Assembly: GCA_016789265.1 (NCBI GenBank)
Contig: JAEUQK010000024.1
Coordinates: forward strand, 1 to 64,000
DNA: 64,000 nt
Direction: 5' to 3'
From: Blastocatellia bacterium
GTDB lineage: Bacteria; Acidobacteriota; Blastocatellia; Pyrinomonadales; Pyrinomonadaceae
The position numbers were made by a program, and so were the translations under genes. Below, one piece after another: positions 37,906 to 46,661 of this stretch (position 1 is the first letter of the stretch; every line of letters begins with the position of its first letter). Under the pieces are notes generated by a model. It saw only the letters and a list, made by a program, of their open reading frames with translations, was not told where the DNA came from and did no database searches.

Positions 37906-39225
37906 CTATTTGCGGGCCGCAGCCGTTTCCTCGGCCAGTGCAGCGACAAACTTGTCCAACTCGGCGGTAGTTGTGTAAACGTTCGGCGTCACCCTAATGC
38001 CTTTCAATTCGCGGGCACGCGGGCCGCCGTCCATAAATTGGACCAATATCTTTTTCTTTTCCCAGAGCGACTTTTGAACCGCGCTCAGGTCAACACCCTC
38101 CATCTCGAAAACTCCCAGTCCGCATGACATTGCCGGCGAATCGGTGGTGTAAAATCGCACGCCCGGCAGTTTTTCGACTTTTTGCCGCCAGTATTCGCCG
38201 AGATATCTTAGTCGAGCTTCCTTTCTGGCCATGCCGAGTTTTTCATGAAACTCGATCGGGACGGTCAGCGATCCTGACAAGAACTCGGGATACGTGCCCG
38301 ACCACATGAATTTGTACATGCCGGTGGCTTGTACGGGAGGCGGAACCAGCGGCCATATCTTATCGACGTTTTCTTTTCGCATCCACAACAACCCAGAGCC
38401 GACCGGCCCCATCAGCCATTTGTGCAGGCTGACTCCGTAAAAATCGCAATCGAGATCGGGTATCTTGTGATCAAGCACGGCAAACGTCTGTGCCGCATCG
38501 ACCAACACCTTGGCCCCGACCCGGTGGGCCGCAGCGGCGATCCTTCTGACCGGATATATTTGTCCAGTAACGTTGCTCGCGTGCGTTACCAGCACCAGTT
38601 TTGTTCGCGGCGTGATGGCGTTGCGGTACATCTCCAGCAGCTCCCTATCAGATGCTGCGGGCAGCGGCGGCTTGAGCATCTTTATAGAAACGCCGTCACG
38701 CAGTTTGCGGCGTTCGATGGCGTCGAGCATCGAATAATAATCGTGGTTGCAGCACAATATCTCGTCGCCGGGCTTAAAGTCCATCCCGAGAATGACGGTG
38801 TCGAGCGATTCGGTCGCGTTGCGCGTTAAGGCGATCTCGTTGTCAGGGACACCGAGCATCTTTGCCAGGCCTGGTATCACCTTTTTCGAGGTCACCGTCT
38901 CAAACAATTCCTCAACGCGGCGGCCGGGAAGTGTTTCAACCCAATGCATCTTTTCGGCGAGGTCATTCATCACCGCACGCGACAGCGGACTGCAGTAACC
39001 GTTATCGAGATTTACGATGGCCGGCTCGAGGTCAAAGCCGCTGCGGACCGTTCTCCAGAACGCTTCGTCGGACGCAACGTCGTCAGCGGTCCGGCCTGCA
39101 ACAGACGCGACGTTCCGTTCCAGTTCGGCAAAATTGCCGCCGAAAATTGACCGTGCCAACGCGACCGCGCCGGCACCTGCCGCTATCTGTGTCAAAAATC
39201 TTCGCCTCGAATTTTGCGTGGTCAT
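37906..39225 (-). CDS. class V aminotransferase, exported by the Tat pathway
   Basis: 439 residues. A twin-arginine leader (NSRRRFLTQIAAGAGAVALA) implies export of the folded PLP enzyme. PLP lysine lies in GVSLHKWLMGPVGSG (near 270), with TRNATESLDTVI upstream. Closest in type to isopenicillin-N epimerase or cysteine desulfurase-like proteins; substrate cannot be assigned. A periplasmic PLP enzyme in a run with a cyclase and a peptidase hints at catabolism of an imported amino compound. Confidence 0.85.
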   Translation of the reverse strand: MTTQNSRRRFLTQIAAGAGAVALARSIFGGNFAELERNVASVAGRTADDVASDEAFWRTVRSGFDLEPAIVNLDNGYCSPLSRAVMNDLAEKMHWVETLPGRRVEELFETVTSKKVIPGLAKMLGVPDNEIALTRNATESLDTVILGMDFKPGDEILCCNHDYYSMLDAIERRKLRDGVSIKMLKPPLPAASDRELLEMYRNAITPRTKLVLVTHASNVTGQIYPVRRIAAAAHRVGAKVLVDAAQTFAVLDHKIPDLDCDFYGVSLHKWLMGPVGSGLLWMRKENVDKIWPLVPPPVQATGMYKFMWSGTYPEFLSGSLTVPIEFHEKLGMARKEARLRYLGEYWRQKVEKLPGVRFYTTDSPAMSCGLGVFEMEGVDLSAVQKSLWEKKKILVQFMDGGPRARELKGIRVTPNVYTTTAELDKFVAALAEETAAARK

Positions 39226-39249
39226 TCACTTCCTCCGCTGGTGTTATTT

Positions 39250-40044
39250 TCATTTCTCCAGGATAAGTGCCGCAATTCTCAGGGGGCCGCCGCTGCCGCC
39301 TTTTATCTTCATCGGAAAAGCGAATATTTGAAATCCCTTTGCCGGTAGCTTGCTCATATCTCCGACGTTTTCAAATGCTGGTATGTTGTTCGTCATCAGC
39401 GTCACGTGTGCGGCGAATTCGGTCGATTGGCCGTAGTCGATGCTGGCGGTGTCAATGCCGACTGCTTTGAATTTTCGGTTTTCGATGAGCCACTTTGCAG
39501 CGTCTGGATGCAGGCCGGGAAAATGAAGGTCTTTAACGGCGTCGGGGCCTTTTTGGTCGGTTCCGAGGTAGCTCTTTTTATCAGGCCACCGCGACGCAAA
39601 GCCTGTCTGCAGAAGAATGATGCTCCATTCGGGGATCTTGCCGTTAGCGTTTTCCCACTCTTTTATGTCATCAACCGTTATTAAATAATCACGGTCAGCC
39701 GATGCCTTTGCAGAAACATCGATCTTTATTGCCGTGCCGATCAGGTTGCTCAACTCGATCTGGTCTGCGGCCTTTTTACCCTCTGCAAAGTGGACGGGTG
39801 CGTCTAAATGGGTGCCGCCGTGTTCGGCCGCCGAATAGTTGTATGCCGAATAGTAATAGCCTTTTCCGGTTTTTCCTTCTGCTACCGTCGTCCGTTTGAA
39901 CGGCTCAGCCGTCACCCAATAGATCGTGTCGTCGCCGAAATCATGCGTGAGATCGATCCAGCTTCCGGCAATCGGATCAACAGCTTTTTGTCCGCAGCCG
40001 GAGAATAGCAAAGCTAACAAAAGTAACGATCTCAGTTTGATCAT
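39250..40044 (-). CDS. cyclase-family hydrolase, predicted lipoprotein
   Basis: 264 residues. The lipobox FSGC (near 17) suggests a lipoprotein. The family metal-binding motif HGGTHLDAPVHF (near 75) is intact, followed by a second His/Asp region. The family includes kynurenine formamidase and other arylformamidases. Its neighbour is a class V aminotransferase, as are kynureninases, but a kynurenine pathway is not proven. Gene order suggests an operon with acpP-fabF upstream. Confidence 0.82.
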   Translation of the reverse strand: MIKLRSLLLLALLFSGCGQKAVDPIAGSWIDLTHDFGDDTIYWVTAEPFKRTTVAEGKTGKGYYYSAYNYSAAEHGGTHLDAPVHFAEGKKAADQIELSNLIGTAIKIDVSAKASADRDYLITVDDIKEWENANGKIPEWSIILLQTGFASRWPDKKSYLGTDQKGPDAVKDLHFPGLHPDAAKWLIENRKFKAVGIDTASIDYGQSTEFAAHVTLMTNNIPAFENVGDMSKLPAKGFQIFAFPMKIKGGSGGPLRIAALILEK

Positions 40045-40074
40045 CGCTTCCTCCGATATCTCTATTAACAGCTA

Positions 40075-40884
40075 TTACCTTTGTTTCCTCTTTTTGAGGT
40101 CAAACACCTCTCCCGAGTTCAAAAAACTCAACAAAAAAGGCTTCTTTCCATTGTTCGAATGTACGAACATCACCTGCGTCTTTCCCGAAACGGTCAGTCG
40201 ACGATTGTCTTCGATCAAAACCGCTGTATCTTCGTCGATGCCGATACCGAGCATCCTCGGGTTCGAGATGATGAGGCCAAAAAGTCTGCCGTATCTCTGA
40301 CGCACAAGAAAATGCTGATCGAATATCACATTCGGTATCAGACCCAGCCCTTTGCGGACGCCGACCTTTTTGCCGTCAAGTATCTTGAGATCCGCTTCGC
40401 CGGTCATCATCGGGTCGGACATGACAGCCGCTCCGGCGCTCGTTCCTCCAAAAGGCGTGCCGGAATTGTACTTTGCTTTTATCAATTGTAGAAGTTGATC
40501 GTCGGCGAGCACATCCATGATGCGGTTCTGGTCGCCTCCCGAGAAAAAGACTCCGGTCGCGTTGTTTAGCTGTTCGATAAATCTCGCACGTTTTTCCGAA
40601 TCGAGCGGGCGAACGGGCGCATGTTCGACAATGCCTGCACCCGCAGCCTGAAAACCTTTGTTCAATGCCGCGAAGCTTTCATCAGGAACACCGCTCGCCC
40701 ATGTGATCATCAGAAGACGCGATTTCGCACCGCCGCTCCACTCGACAAATTTCTTCATCGCCTCCGTTGGACGTTCGCCGCCCCCGACAACCAGTAGTCG
40801 CTGCTGTCCAAAAACTGAAAAGCACGCAAAAGCCATTACCGCCAGCGTGCCAATTAGAATTCTTCTCGTTCTTGTATTTCCCAT
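40075..40884 (-). CDS. cyanophycinase-like serine peptidase (S51)
   Basis: 269 residues from the ATG before MGNTRTRRILIGTL; a longer start at 40947 would overlap the acyltransferase gene and lacks support. Signal peptide (about 8-26), then GVFFSGGDQNRI and the nucleophile elbow GTSAGAAV (Ser near 157). Cyanophycinases cut the Arg-Asp storage polymer; exported relatives may act on other beta-aspartyl peptides. No cyanophycin synthetase is nearby. Gap to the upstream gene is 2 bases. Confidence 0.82.
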   Translation of the reverse strand: MGNTRTRRILIGTLAVMAFACFSVFGQQRLLVVGGGERPTEAMKKFVEWSGGAKSRLLMITWASGVPDESFAALNKGFQAAGAGIVEHAPVRPLDSEKRARFIEQLNNATGVFFSGGDQNRIMDVLADDQLLQLIKAKYNSGTPFGGTSAGAAVMSDPMMTGEADLKILDGKKVGVRKGLGLIPNVIFDQHFLVRQRYGRLFGLIISNPRMLGIGIDEDTAVLIEDNRRLTVSGKTQVMFVHSNNGKKPFLLSFLNSGEVFDLKKRKQR

Positions 40885-40886
40885 AA

Positions 40887-41816
40887 TCAATAGATCTCCG
40901 GTTCTCCTTTTGGCCGCGTTTTCCAACGTTTGTGTATCCACAGCCACTGGTCGGGATACTGCCGAATGATCTTCTCGATCTCCATTGTAAAAGATCTCGT
41001 TGTTTCCAAAATGTCGTGTTCGCGGTCACCGGTTTGCGATGGTTCGAGGATAGCTCCACGGACGATCTTGTATCGTTTCTTCTCACCATCGTAAACACAG
41101 AAGAACGGAACGATAACTGAGTTGGTCCTGATCGCGAGCATCGCGGGCCCGGCGGACGTGCAGGCATCGACGCCAAAAAAGGGCACGAAAACACCTTCTT
41201 TCGGGTGAGCGTTTATGTCAGCAAGAACTCCAAGAATCTCTCCGTCGCGGAGCATCTTGATCGCGGTCATCACCGAATTTGATTTATTTATCGGTGTGTT
41301 CCCGAAACGTGTTCGAATGCGGACCGTGAGTTCCTCGATCAGCGGATTGTCGAGCGGCCTTGCGAGATATGCGATCGGTTCGTGCAATGCCGCAAATGCA
41401 AATACAAGTAGTTCCCAATTTCCCAGATGTCCGGTGGTGATAAGAACACCGCGCTTTTCCTGCTTTACTCGGTGATAAAGTTCCTGCGATTCGTCGTCCA
41501 GATCGAAATCGACGATCCCTTCGATCTTAGCGGGCGTTGTTCGAGAAAACTGACTCACTTCGCCCAGAACACGGCCGAGATTCGCGAATGTACCTTTAAG
41601 CAGCATCTCACGCTCGCTGACCGACAAATCAGGAAAGGCGATCTCGAGATTCTTCATGCCCGTTCGCCGAAGGCTGCCCAACACCCGATAGCCTATCCTC
41701 GCGATCCCGACACCAATGCCGACGGCGACTCCTCGCGGAAACATCCCTAGACCGCCAAGCACCGCCCTTGCAAGTAAATATTCTGTCCGGATCTGGGTTT
41801 TGCTTTTTCTGGCCAT
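40887..41816 (-). CDS. LpxL/HtrB-type lysophospholipid acyltransferase
   Basis: 309 residues with an N-terminal hydrophobic anchor and the HxxxxE catalytic motif TGHLGNWELL (near 120) of lipid A late acyltransferases. The second conserved block includes GVFVPFFGVDACTSAGPAM. It probably adds a secondary acyl chain to lipid A or a related envelope lipid. It sits 9 bases after fabF, consistent with a supply of acyl-ACP. It could also act on other lipids. Confidence 0.85.
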   Translation of the reverse strand: MARKSKTQIRTEYLLARAVLGGLGMFPRGVAVGIGVGIARIGYRVLGSLRRTGMKNLEIAFPDLSVSEREMLLKGTFANLGRVLGEVSQFSRTTPAKIEGIVDFDLDDESQELYHRVKQEKRGVLITTGHLGNWELLVFAFAALHEPIAYLARPLDNPLIEELTVRIRTRFGNTPINKSNSVMTAIKMLRDGEILGVLADINAHPKEGVFVPFFGVDACTSAGPAMLAIRTNSVIVPFFCVYDGEKKRYKIVRGAILEPSQTGDREHDILETTRSFTMEIEKIIRQYPDQWLWIHKRWKTRPKGEPEIY

Positions 41817-41825
41817 CCGCGGGGG

Positions 41826-43040
41826 TCAATCGGCAAATCTTTTGAAAGCAAGAACGGCGTTCAGCCCGCCAAATGCGAATGAATTTGAGATCGCAGCATT
41901 TATCGATCCTTCGCGAGCCTCATTGGCTATCACGTTCACACGGCATTCAGGATCGATCTCGGTGAAGTTAGCATTCGGCGGCAGCACCGAATAATACATT
42001 CCCAAAACCGTTGCTGCGGCTTCTATCGCACCCGCCGCTCCGAGGGTGTGGCCGTGCATCGACTTGGTCGAACTGACGGGAATGTCATCGGCCCGGTCAC
42101 CGAAAACTGATCGTATCGCGTTCGCTTCCATCGGATCGTTTGCCTGTGTCGCGGTTCCGTGGGCGTTGATATAGCGAATATCCTCGGGAACGAGCGACGC
42201 ATCGTCCAAAGCGGCTTTGACAGCTTTTGCGGCACCTTGGACGAGTGGCATGGTCAGATGGTGGGCGTCGGCTGACATACCGAATCCGGCAACCTCACCA
42301 TAGATCTTCGCACCTCGTTTCATTGCCGCTTCCATTTCTTCAAGCACGAACATCGCCCCGCCTTCGCCGAGTATCATCCCGCTGCGGTCCTTCGAGAACG
42401 GACGGCAGGTGTCCGGCGCGACTACGCGCATCGCTTCCCAGGCCTTTAGGTTTCCGTTACATATCGGAGCCTCGCTTCCGCCCGCAATTGCCGCGTCGAG
42501 CGTTCCCTGTCGGATAAGCCAGAACGCCTGTCCGATCGCATGGTTCGCAGACGAGCAAGCGGTCGAGGTAGTGAAAGTGGCGCCGGTCAGGCCGTATTCG
42601 ATCGAGACATGGCTCGCCACCGCGTTACTCATCGAGCGAGGTATCGCGATCGGCGGCACGCGGCTTTTCTTGTTTGCGTAAAGGTCAAAGAAGAAGGCGT
42701 CTTCGGTCTCTTTACCGCCCAGGCACGAACCAGTGATGACGCCGGTTCGATCGCGAAGAGCATCGTCAAACTCGATCCCCGAATCTGCGATCGCTTCCCG
42801 AGCGGCGACAACGCCAAAATGTGCGAACGGATCGAGCATCAGCATCATTCGATCATCGAAATGCTCTGAAGCTTGAAATCCGCGAACCTCAGCTGCGTTC
42901 TTGAATCGTAGGTCCGATGTGTCAACTTTTGTTATTGGTCCGATGCCTGAGCGGCCGGAACTGATGGAATCCCAAAAATCGGATTTATTGTTCCCTAGCG
43001 ATGAAACAACGCCGACGCCTGTTATTACGACCCTTTTCAT
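41826..43040 (-). CDS. fabF: 3-oxoacyl-ACP synthase II
   Basis: 404 residues with the KAS Cys-His-His triad: Cys162 in TSTACSSANHAIG, His near 295 in INAHGTATQANDP and His near 332 in SMHGHTLGAAGA. It elongates acyl-ACP. It follows acpP with a 22-bp gap, the common acpP-fabF pair. The duplication of neighbouring envelope-lipid genes suggests this copy may serve lipid A or a secondary lipid rather than bulk synthesis. Confidence 0.93.
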   Translation of the reverse strand: MKRVVITGVGVVSSLGNNKSDFWDSISSGRSGIGPITKVDTSDLRFKNAAEVRGFQASEHFDDRMMLMLDPFAHFGVVAAREAIADSGIEFDDALRDRTGVITGSCLGGKETEDAFFFDLYANKKSRVPPIAIPRSMSNAVASHVSIEYGLTGATFTTSTACSSANHAIGQAFWLIRQGTLDAAIAGGSEAPICNGNLKAWEAMRVVAPDTCRPFSKDRSGMILGEGGAMFVLEEMEAAMKRGAKIYGEVAGFGMSADAHHLTMPLVQGAAKAVKAALDDASLVPEDIRYINAHGTATQANDPMEANAIRSVFGDRADDIPVSSTKSMHGHTLGAAGAIEAAATVLGMYYSVLPPNANFTEIDPECRVNVIANEAREGSINAAISNSFAFGGLNAVLAFKRFAD

Positions 43041-43062
43041 TTTCTATGGATTGGCTGGCAAC

Positions 43063-43317
43063 CTAGGCCTCATTCTTTGCGGCGAGGAGCGATTCTATAC
43101 CTTCGATCACCTGTGAAACAGAGCGCATCGACTGGACCTTATCGTCCGGTATCACGAGGTCAAACTCTTCTTCCAATTCGAAGATAAGGTTGAGTCCGTC
43201 CAGCGAATCGAAACCGAGTTCTTCGAAGGTGGTATTGGGCTTGATGTCTTCGACCGGAACCTTCTTGAATTCCGCAAACACGCGGATCACCTTTTCCGAT
43301 ATGCTGTTTCCTTCCAT
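43063..43317 (-). CDS. acpP: acyl carrier protein
   Basis: 84 residues with the phosphopantetheine site LGFDSLDGLNLI (Ser38) and the acidic helices of ACP. It heads a minus-strand run with fabF and an acyltransferase. Start ATG is followed by MEGNSISEKV. The final helix is a little longer than in E. coli AcpP. Confidence 0.93.
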   Translation of the reverse strand: MEGNSISEKVIRVFAEFKKVPVEDIKPNTTFEELGFDSLDGLNLIFELEEEFDLVIPDDKVQSMRSVSQVIEGIESLLAAKNEA

Positions 43318-43396
43318 AGTAGCTCCATGTGGCCAGGCCAGTTTCGATCACTCCCAAACACTAACCCACCCGCCGATCACAGTCAAAATCAATGGC

Positions 43397-43422
43397 TTGT
43401 AAGTCTTACAAAACTCTTACAA
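43397..43422. promoter_or_regulatory. operator-like repeat upstream of the desaturase gene
   Basis: TTGTAAG (43397-43403) and CTTACAA (43405-43411) form a perfect inverted repeat around one base, and CTTACAA recurs at 43416-43422, 11 bases after the first. The three half-sites lie 32-57 bases before the desaturase start. The arrangement resembles sites of TetR-type fatty-acid regulators such as DesT/FabR, but the sequence itself is not a known operator. Confidence 0.5.
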
Positions 43423-43453
43423 ATGGAGACGGATAAACCTGTTAGCCTTAAAA

Positions 43454-44389
43454 GTGTCGGATCCCATCCCCGCTCCGGCTATTTTCGATTCCGGGAGAAA
43501 ACTTGTGCAATCATCTGTGAAACTCGACCCTATTGCTGAACCTCTGAACTGGTCGACCCTAATCGGTGTCATCGTATTTCATATCCTTGCGGTCGCCGCA
43601 CTTTTTACTTTTAGCTGGTCGAATCTTATTGCCGCCCTTATCCTTTGGTGGATCGCCGGCAGCCTCGGCATAGGCCTTGGCTATCACCGCCTGCTGACGC
43701 ATCGCGGATTCAAGGTGCCCAAATGGCTTGAGTACACACTAAGCGTCTTCGGCACGCTTGCGATACAGTCCGGTCCGTTGAGTTGGGTAACGACCCATCG
43801 TCTTCATCACGCATTTACAGAGACCGACCGTGATCCCCATAGCCCTAACCGGGGGTTTTATTGGGCACATATGGGTTGGATAATGCGTGGGACGGCCCAA
43901 AATCAGCCGCAGGCTGTGATGCAGCGATATTGTCCGGATTTTGCCAACGACAGATTCCACCAACTGATCGACAGATATTATTACATTCCGACTATTTTTC
44001 TAGCCATAGGACTATTTGCGATCGGCGGCATATCGATGGTGCTTTGGGCGATATTCCTAAGGACTGTAATGGGCTGGCACTTCACGTGGCTAGTCAATTC
44101 CGCAACCCATTTGTGGGGCACACGGAGGTTTGAATCACGTGACGATTCCCGAAACAATGCTTTGATCGCCGCGGTCACGTGGGGAGAAGGATGGCACAAC
44201 AATCATCATGCGTATCCGCGTTCGGCCAGGCATGGATTGGCATGGTATGAACTTGATATAAATTGGATCGAGATCCGCCTCCTCGAAATGGCAGGCCTCG
44301 CGAAGAATGTTTATGCTTACAGCGAAACGAAAAGCGAGAAAGCGAAACAGGACCTGATAAGCCTGGAACCGATCCACGAAACGGCGTAA
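43454..44389 (+). CDS. acyl-lipid/acyl-CoA desaturase
   Basis: 311 residues, start GTG. Membrane-bound di-iron desaturase with three His boxes: HRLLTHR (about 75), HRLHH (about 117) and HNNHH (about 252), and hydrophobic helices between them. It introduces double bonds into fatty acyl chains, adjusting membrane fluidity. It is divergent from acpP-fabF, with an operator-like repeat in between. The regioselectivity is not readable. Confidence 0.92.
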   Translation: MSDPIPAPAIFDSGRKLVQSSVKLDPIAEPLNWSTLIGVIVFHILAVAALFTFSWSNLIAALILWWIAGSLGIGLGYHRLLTHRGFKVPKWLEYTLSVFGTLAIQSGPLSWVTTHRLHHAFTETDRDPHSPNRGFYWAHMGWIMRGTAQNQPQAVMQRYCPDFANDRFHQLIDRYYYIPTIFLAIGLFAIGGISMVLWAIFLRTVMGWHFTWLVNSATHLWGTRRFESRDDSRNNALIAAVTWGEGWHNNHHAYPRSARHGLAWYELDINWIEIRLLEMAGLAKNVYAYSETKSEKAKQDLISLEPIHETA

Positions 44390-44475
44390 AGCGCATCAGC
44401 GGTCAACATAAATGGGCGAAAGTGAGAGTGATCTTTTACTTTTGCCTTTTTTGTTTCTAACCTTTGGCTTTAAAG

Positions 44476-45360
44476 ATGCGTCGGCGAAAGACAGCGATAT
44501 TCTTCCTCGTATTGGGCATTGCGCTAAGTGCGATCGCGATCGCACTTAATGTCGGATGGATCCTACTAAATCTGCGCGAAGTCGCATTGCTTGTGCTTGG
44601 GATGATCTTCTTTGCGTTGATCATCACTGGTTTGATATTGAATACCATTTTTCTTCTGCGCGAGATCCGGCGTAACGAACAGCACGACGCTTTTCTCAAC
44701 GCCGTCACGCACGAGCTCAAAACACCGATCGCGTCCATCAAGCTCTATCTGGATACACTAAGATCACGCGAAGTCGACGAAACGAAACGCAGAAAGTTTT
44801 ACGACGTCATGTCCGCTGACAGCGATCGGCTGCTGAACACTGTCGAACAGGTCCTACTTGCCAGCCGCAGTAAAGAAGCCAGGCGGACAATGAATATTGC
44901 GGAGGTCCGACTTGGTGATGTCCTTCGCGACGCTGCCGCGATCGTTTCCGCCCGGTACCACCTAGATACAGGCGCTATTCGGATCGTTGAAACCGGCGAC
45001 CTTAGAATGTTGGGTGATGCCGAGGAGCTGCAGACCGTCTTTGTCAACCTGTTCGATAATGCGGTCAAGTATTCAGAAGTCGAAAAAAGGATATCGGTCA
45101 GAGCAAAGCCCTCGGCGACGGGCCGCAAAATAGATGTCATTTTACGCGACAGCGGTATAGGTATTCCCTCCGGCGACGTTAAGCGAATATTCAAACGTTT
45201 CTATCGAGTTTCAGGTCCGGCCTCAAAAAAGGTAAAGGGAACCGGACTGGGCCTTTTCATAGTGAAAAGCATAGTCGAAAAGCACGGCGGCAAAATACGC
45301 GCCGAGAGCAAGGGCGAGGGCCGCGGAACTACTTTCATTATTCAGCTGCCACGTATTTGA
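44476..45360 (+). CDS. membrane sensor histidine kinase
   Basis: 294 residues from ATG 44476 (a TTG four codons earlier is an alternative). Two N-terminal membrane helices (about 8-28 and 36-60) with almost no periplasmic loop, HisKA with His79 in VTHELKTPIASI, and HATPase with DNAVKYS and GTGLGLFIVKSI. The short loop suggests sensing of the membrane itself. Followed by its response regulator after 1 base. Confidence 0.9.
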   Translation: MRRRKTAIFFLVLGIALSAIAIALNVGWILLNLREVALLVLGMIFFALIITGLILNTIFLLREIRRNEQHDAFLNAVTHELKTPIASIKLYLDTLRSREVDETKRRKFYDVMSADSDRLLNTVEQVLLASRSKEARRTMNIAEVRLGDVLRDAAAIVSARYHLDTGAIRIVETGDLRMLGDAEELQTVFVNLFDNAVKYSEVEKRISVRAKPSATGRKIDVILRDSGIGIPSGDVKRIFKRFYRVSGPASKKVKGTGLGLFIVKSIVEKHGGKIRAESKGEGRGTTFIIQLPRI

Positions 45361-45361
45361 A

Positions 45362-46060
45362 ATGAAGATCCTCATAATAGAAGACGAAGTCCATCTTGCA
45401 GAAGGCCTCCGGTTCAACCTTGAGGCCGACGGACATGATGCCGTTATCGCAGAGACCGGTGAACTCGGTCTTGAGAAAGCGTCTGAAGGCGGTCTAGCTG
45501 TCATAATACTTGACGTTATGCTCCCCGGGATCGACGGCTTCGAGGTCGCACGTAAACTCCGAGATCGCGGCGATTACACGCCGATCTTAATGCTCACCGC
45601 GTTGGGAAGGCCAGAGGATGTGATCAAAGGATTCGAAGCGGGAACTGACGACTACCTTCCAAAGCCATTTGACCTTAGTGTCTTCATGGCAAGGATCAAC
45701 GGACTGATCCGCCGGGCCGCTTGGGCAAAAATTCCTGCCCCGAGCCCAGTGCCGTCAGATGTTACAGAAGTTAATGGACGCCGGATCGACTTTCAAAATC
45801 TGGAACTGGCATCCGGCAATGAGGTCGTGAGGCTGACCCTAATGGAGATCAAACTCCTGCGGTTTCTGATCGAGAATGAGGGGCGCGTCGTTTCGCGAAA
45901 GCAGATACTTGAGGATGTATGGGGGCTTCAGGAAGACACCGACACCCGCGCGATCGATAATTTCATCGTTCGGCTTCGAAAGTATCTTGAAGATGAGCCG
46001 AACGATCCTAAAATTCTCAAGACCGTTCGCGGTATCGGTTACCGATTTGACCGGGTTTAG
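45362..46060 (+). CDS. OmpR-family response regulator
   Basis: 232 residues. Receiver domain with phospho-acceptor Asp51 in IILDVMLPGIDG and Lys near 103 (PKPFDLSVF), then a winged-helix domain (about 135-230) with GRVVSRKQILEDVWG and DTRAIDNFIVRLRKYL. Partner of the kinase encoded one base upstream. Confidence 0.93.
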   Translation: MKILIIEDEVHLAEGLRFNLEADGHDAVIAETGELGLEKASEGGLAVIILDVMLPGIDGFEVARKLRDRGDYTPILMLTALGRPEDVIKGFEAGTDDYLPKPFDLSVFMARINGLIRRAAWAKIPAPSPVPSDVTEVNGRRIDFQNLELASGNEVVRLTLMEIKLLRFLIENEGRVVSRKQILEDVWGLQEDTDTRAIDNFIVRLRKYLEDEPNDPKILKTVRGIGYRFDRV

Positions 46061-46106
46061 AAATGGAAGTCATTTACCCGAAAGCAGATCACAGACAACC
46101 AAAAAA

Positions 46107-46607
46107 CTAATATCGCCAATCGACGTCCCGGTCGTCGTAGTCGATCATCCGGTCGTCGTCACATCCCTGTCACCGCAGCGTTTGGCCGATCCTCTGACCT
46201 CGCCGAAGTCCGGTAAGAATCGTGCCGGCGGTTATGTCCTGATGGTTTCTCGAGATCATATTCGCGGCGACGAACTGGCCATATGTGAGGTCTCGATTCA
46301 AAGTACTCTCCGATCCAAACCAGGCCTTAATGCTTTCCGGCGATCTGCCAAGCATCTTAGAAAGCCCTTTATAGCGATTGTCGGAGCCGGACAAACTCTG
46401 ATCCTTGCCCTTTGATTTTGTTTTTCCCTTATCTTGTTCAATGGCATCGTCGCTTTACTCTTCGGATTTGTTCAGCGATCGTTCACTCTTTCCCTTATCG
46501 CCGGAATTACCTTTGCTTTTTCCCTGCGCGGATCCATCAGTGGCAAATGCCAAGAGCAACACTGCGACCAGGCGAAAACCGGACAGTTCTGTGATCAGCC
46601 GTTTCAT
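46107..46607 (-). pseudogene. secreted small protein gene interrupted by in-frame stops
   Basis: On the minus strand an ATG at 46607 follows a strong GGAGG ribosome binding site. It starts a signal peptide (MKRLITELSGFRLVAVLLLA) and a Lys/Ser/Gly-rich linker, then meets TAA at 46455-46457. The same frame goes on as a domain with RYKGLSKMLGRSPESIKAWF and LTYGQFVAANMI, resembling the helical domain of acidobacterial exported proteins of unknown function. It then meets TGA at 46170-46172, and an Asp-rich tail follows to TAG at 46107-46109. Two stops in one continuous frame make this a probable pseudogene; one of the two may be real. Confidence 0.55.
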
Positions 46608-46661
46608 AATTGAACCTCCGTCAAAGACCATGTAAGACGGAGTTTTTAAAACTCAATAGAG

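Noticed and set aside
37906..40044. A kynurenine pathway made by the aminotransferase-like and cyclase-family genes
   Set aside because: Both belong to families containing kynureninase and kynurenine formamidase, but each carries an export signal and no tryptophan 2,3-dioxygenase is present; not enough to name the pathway.
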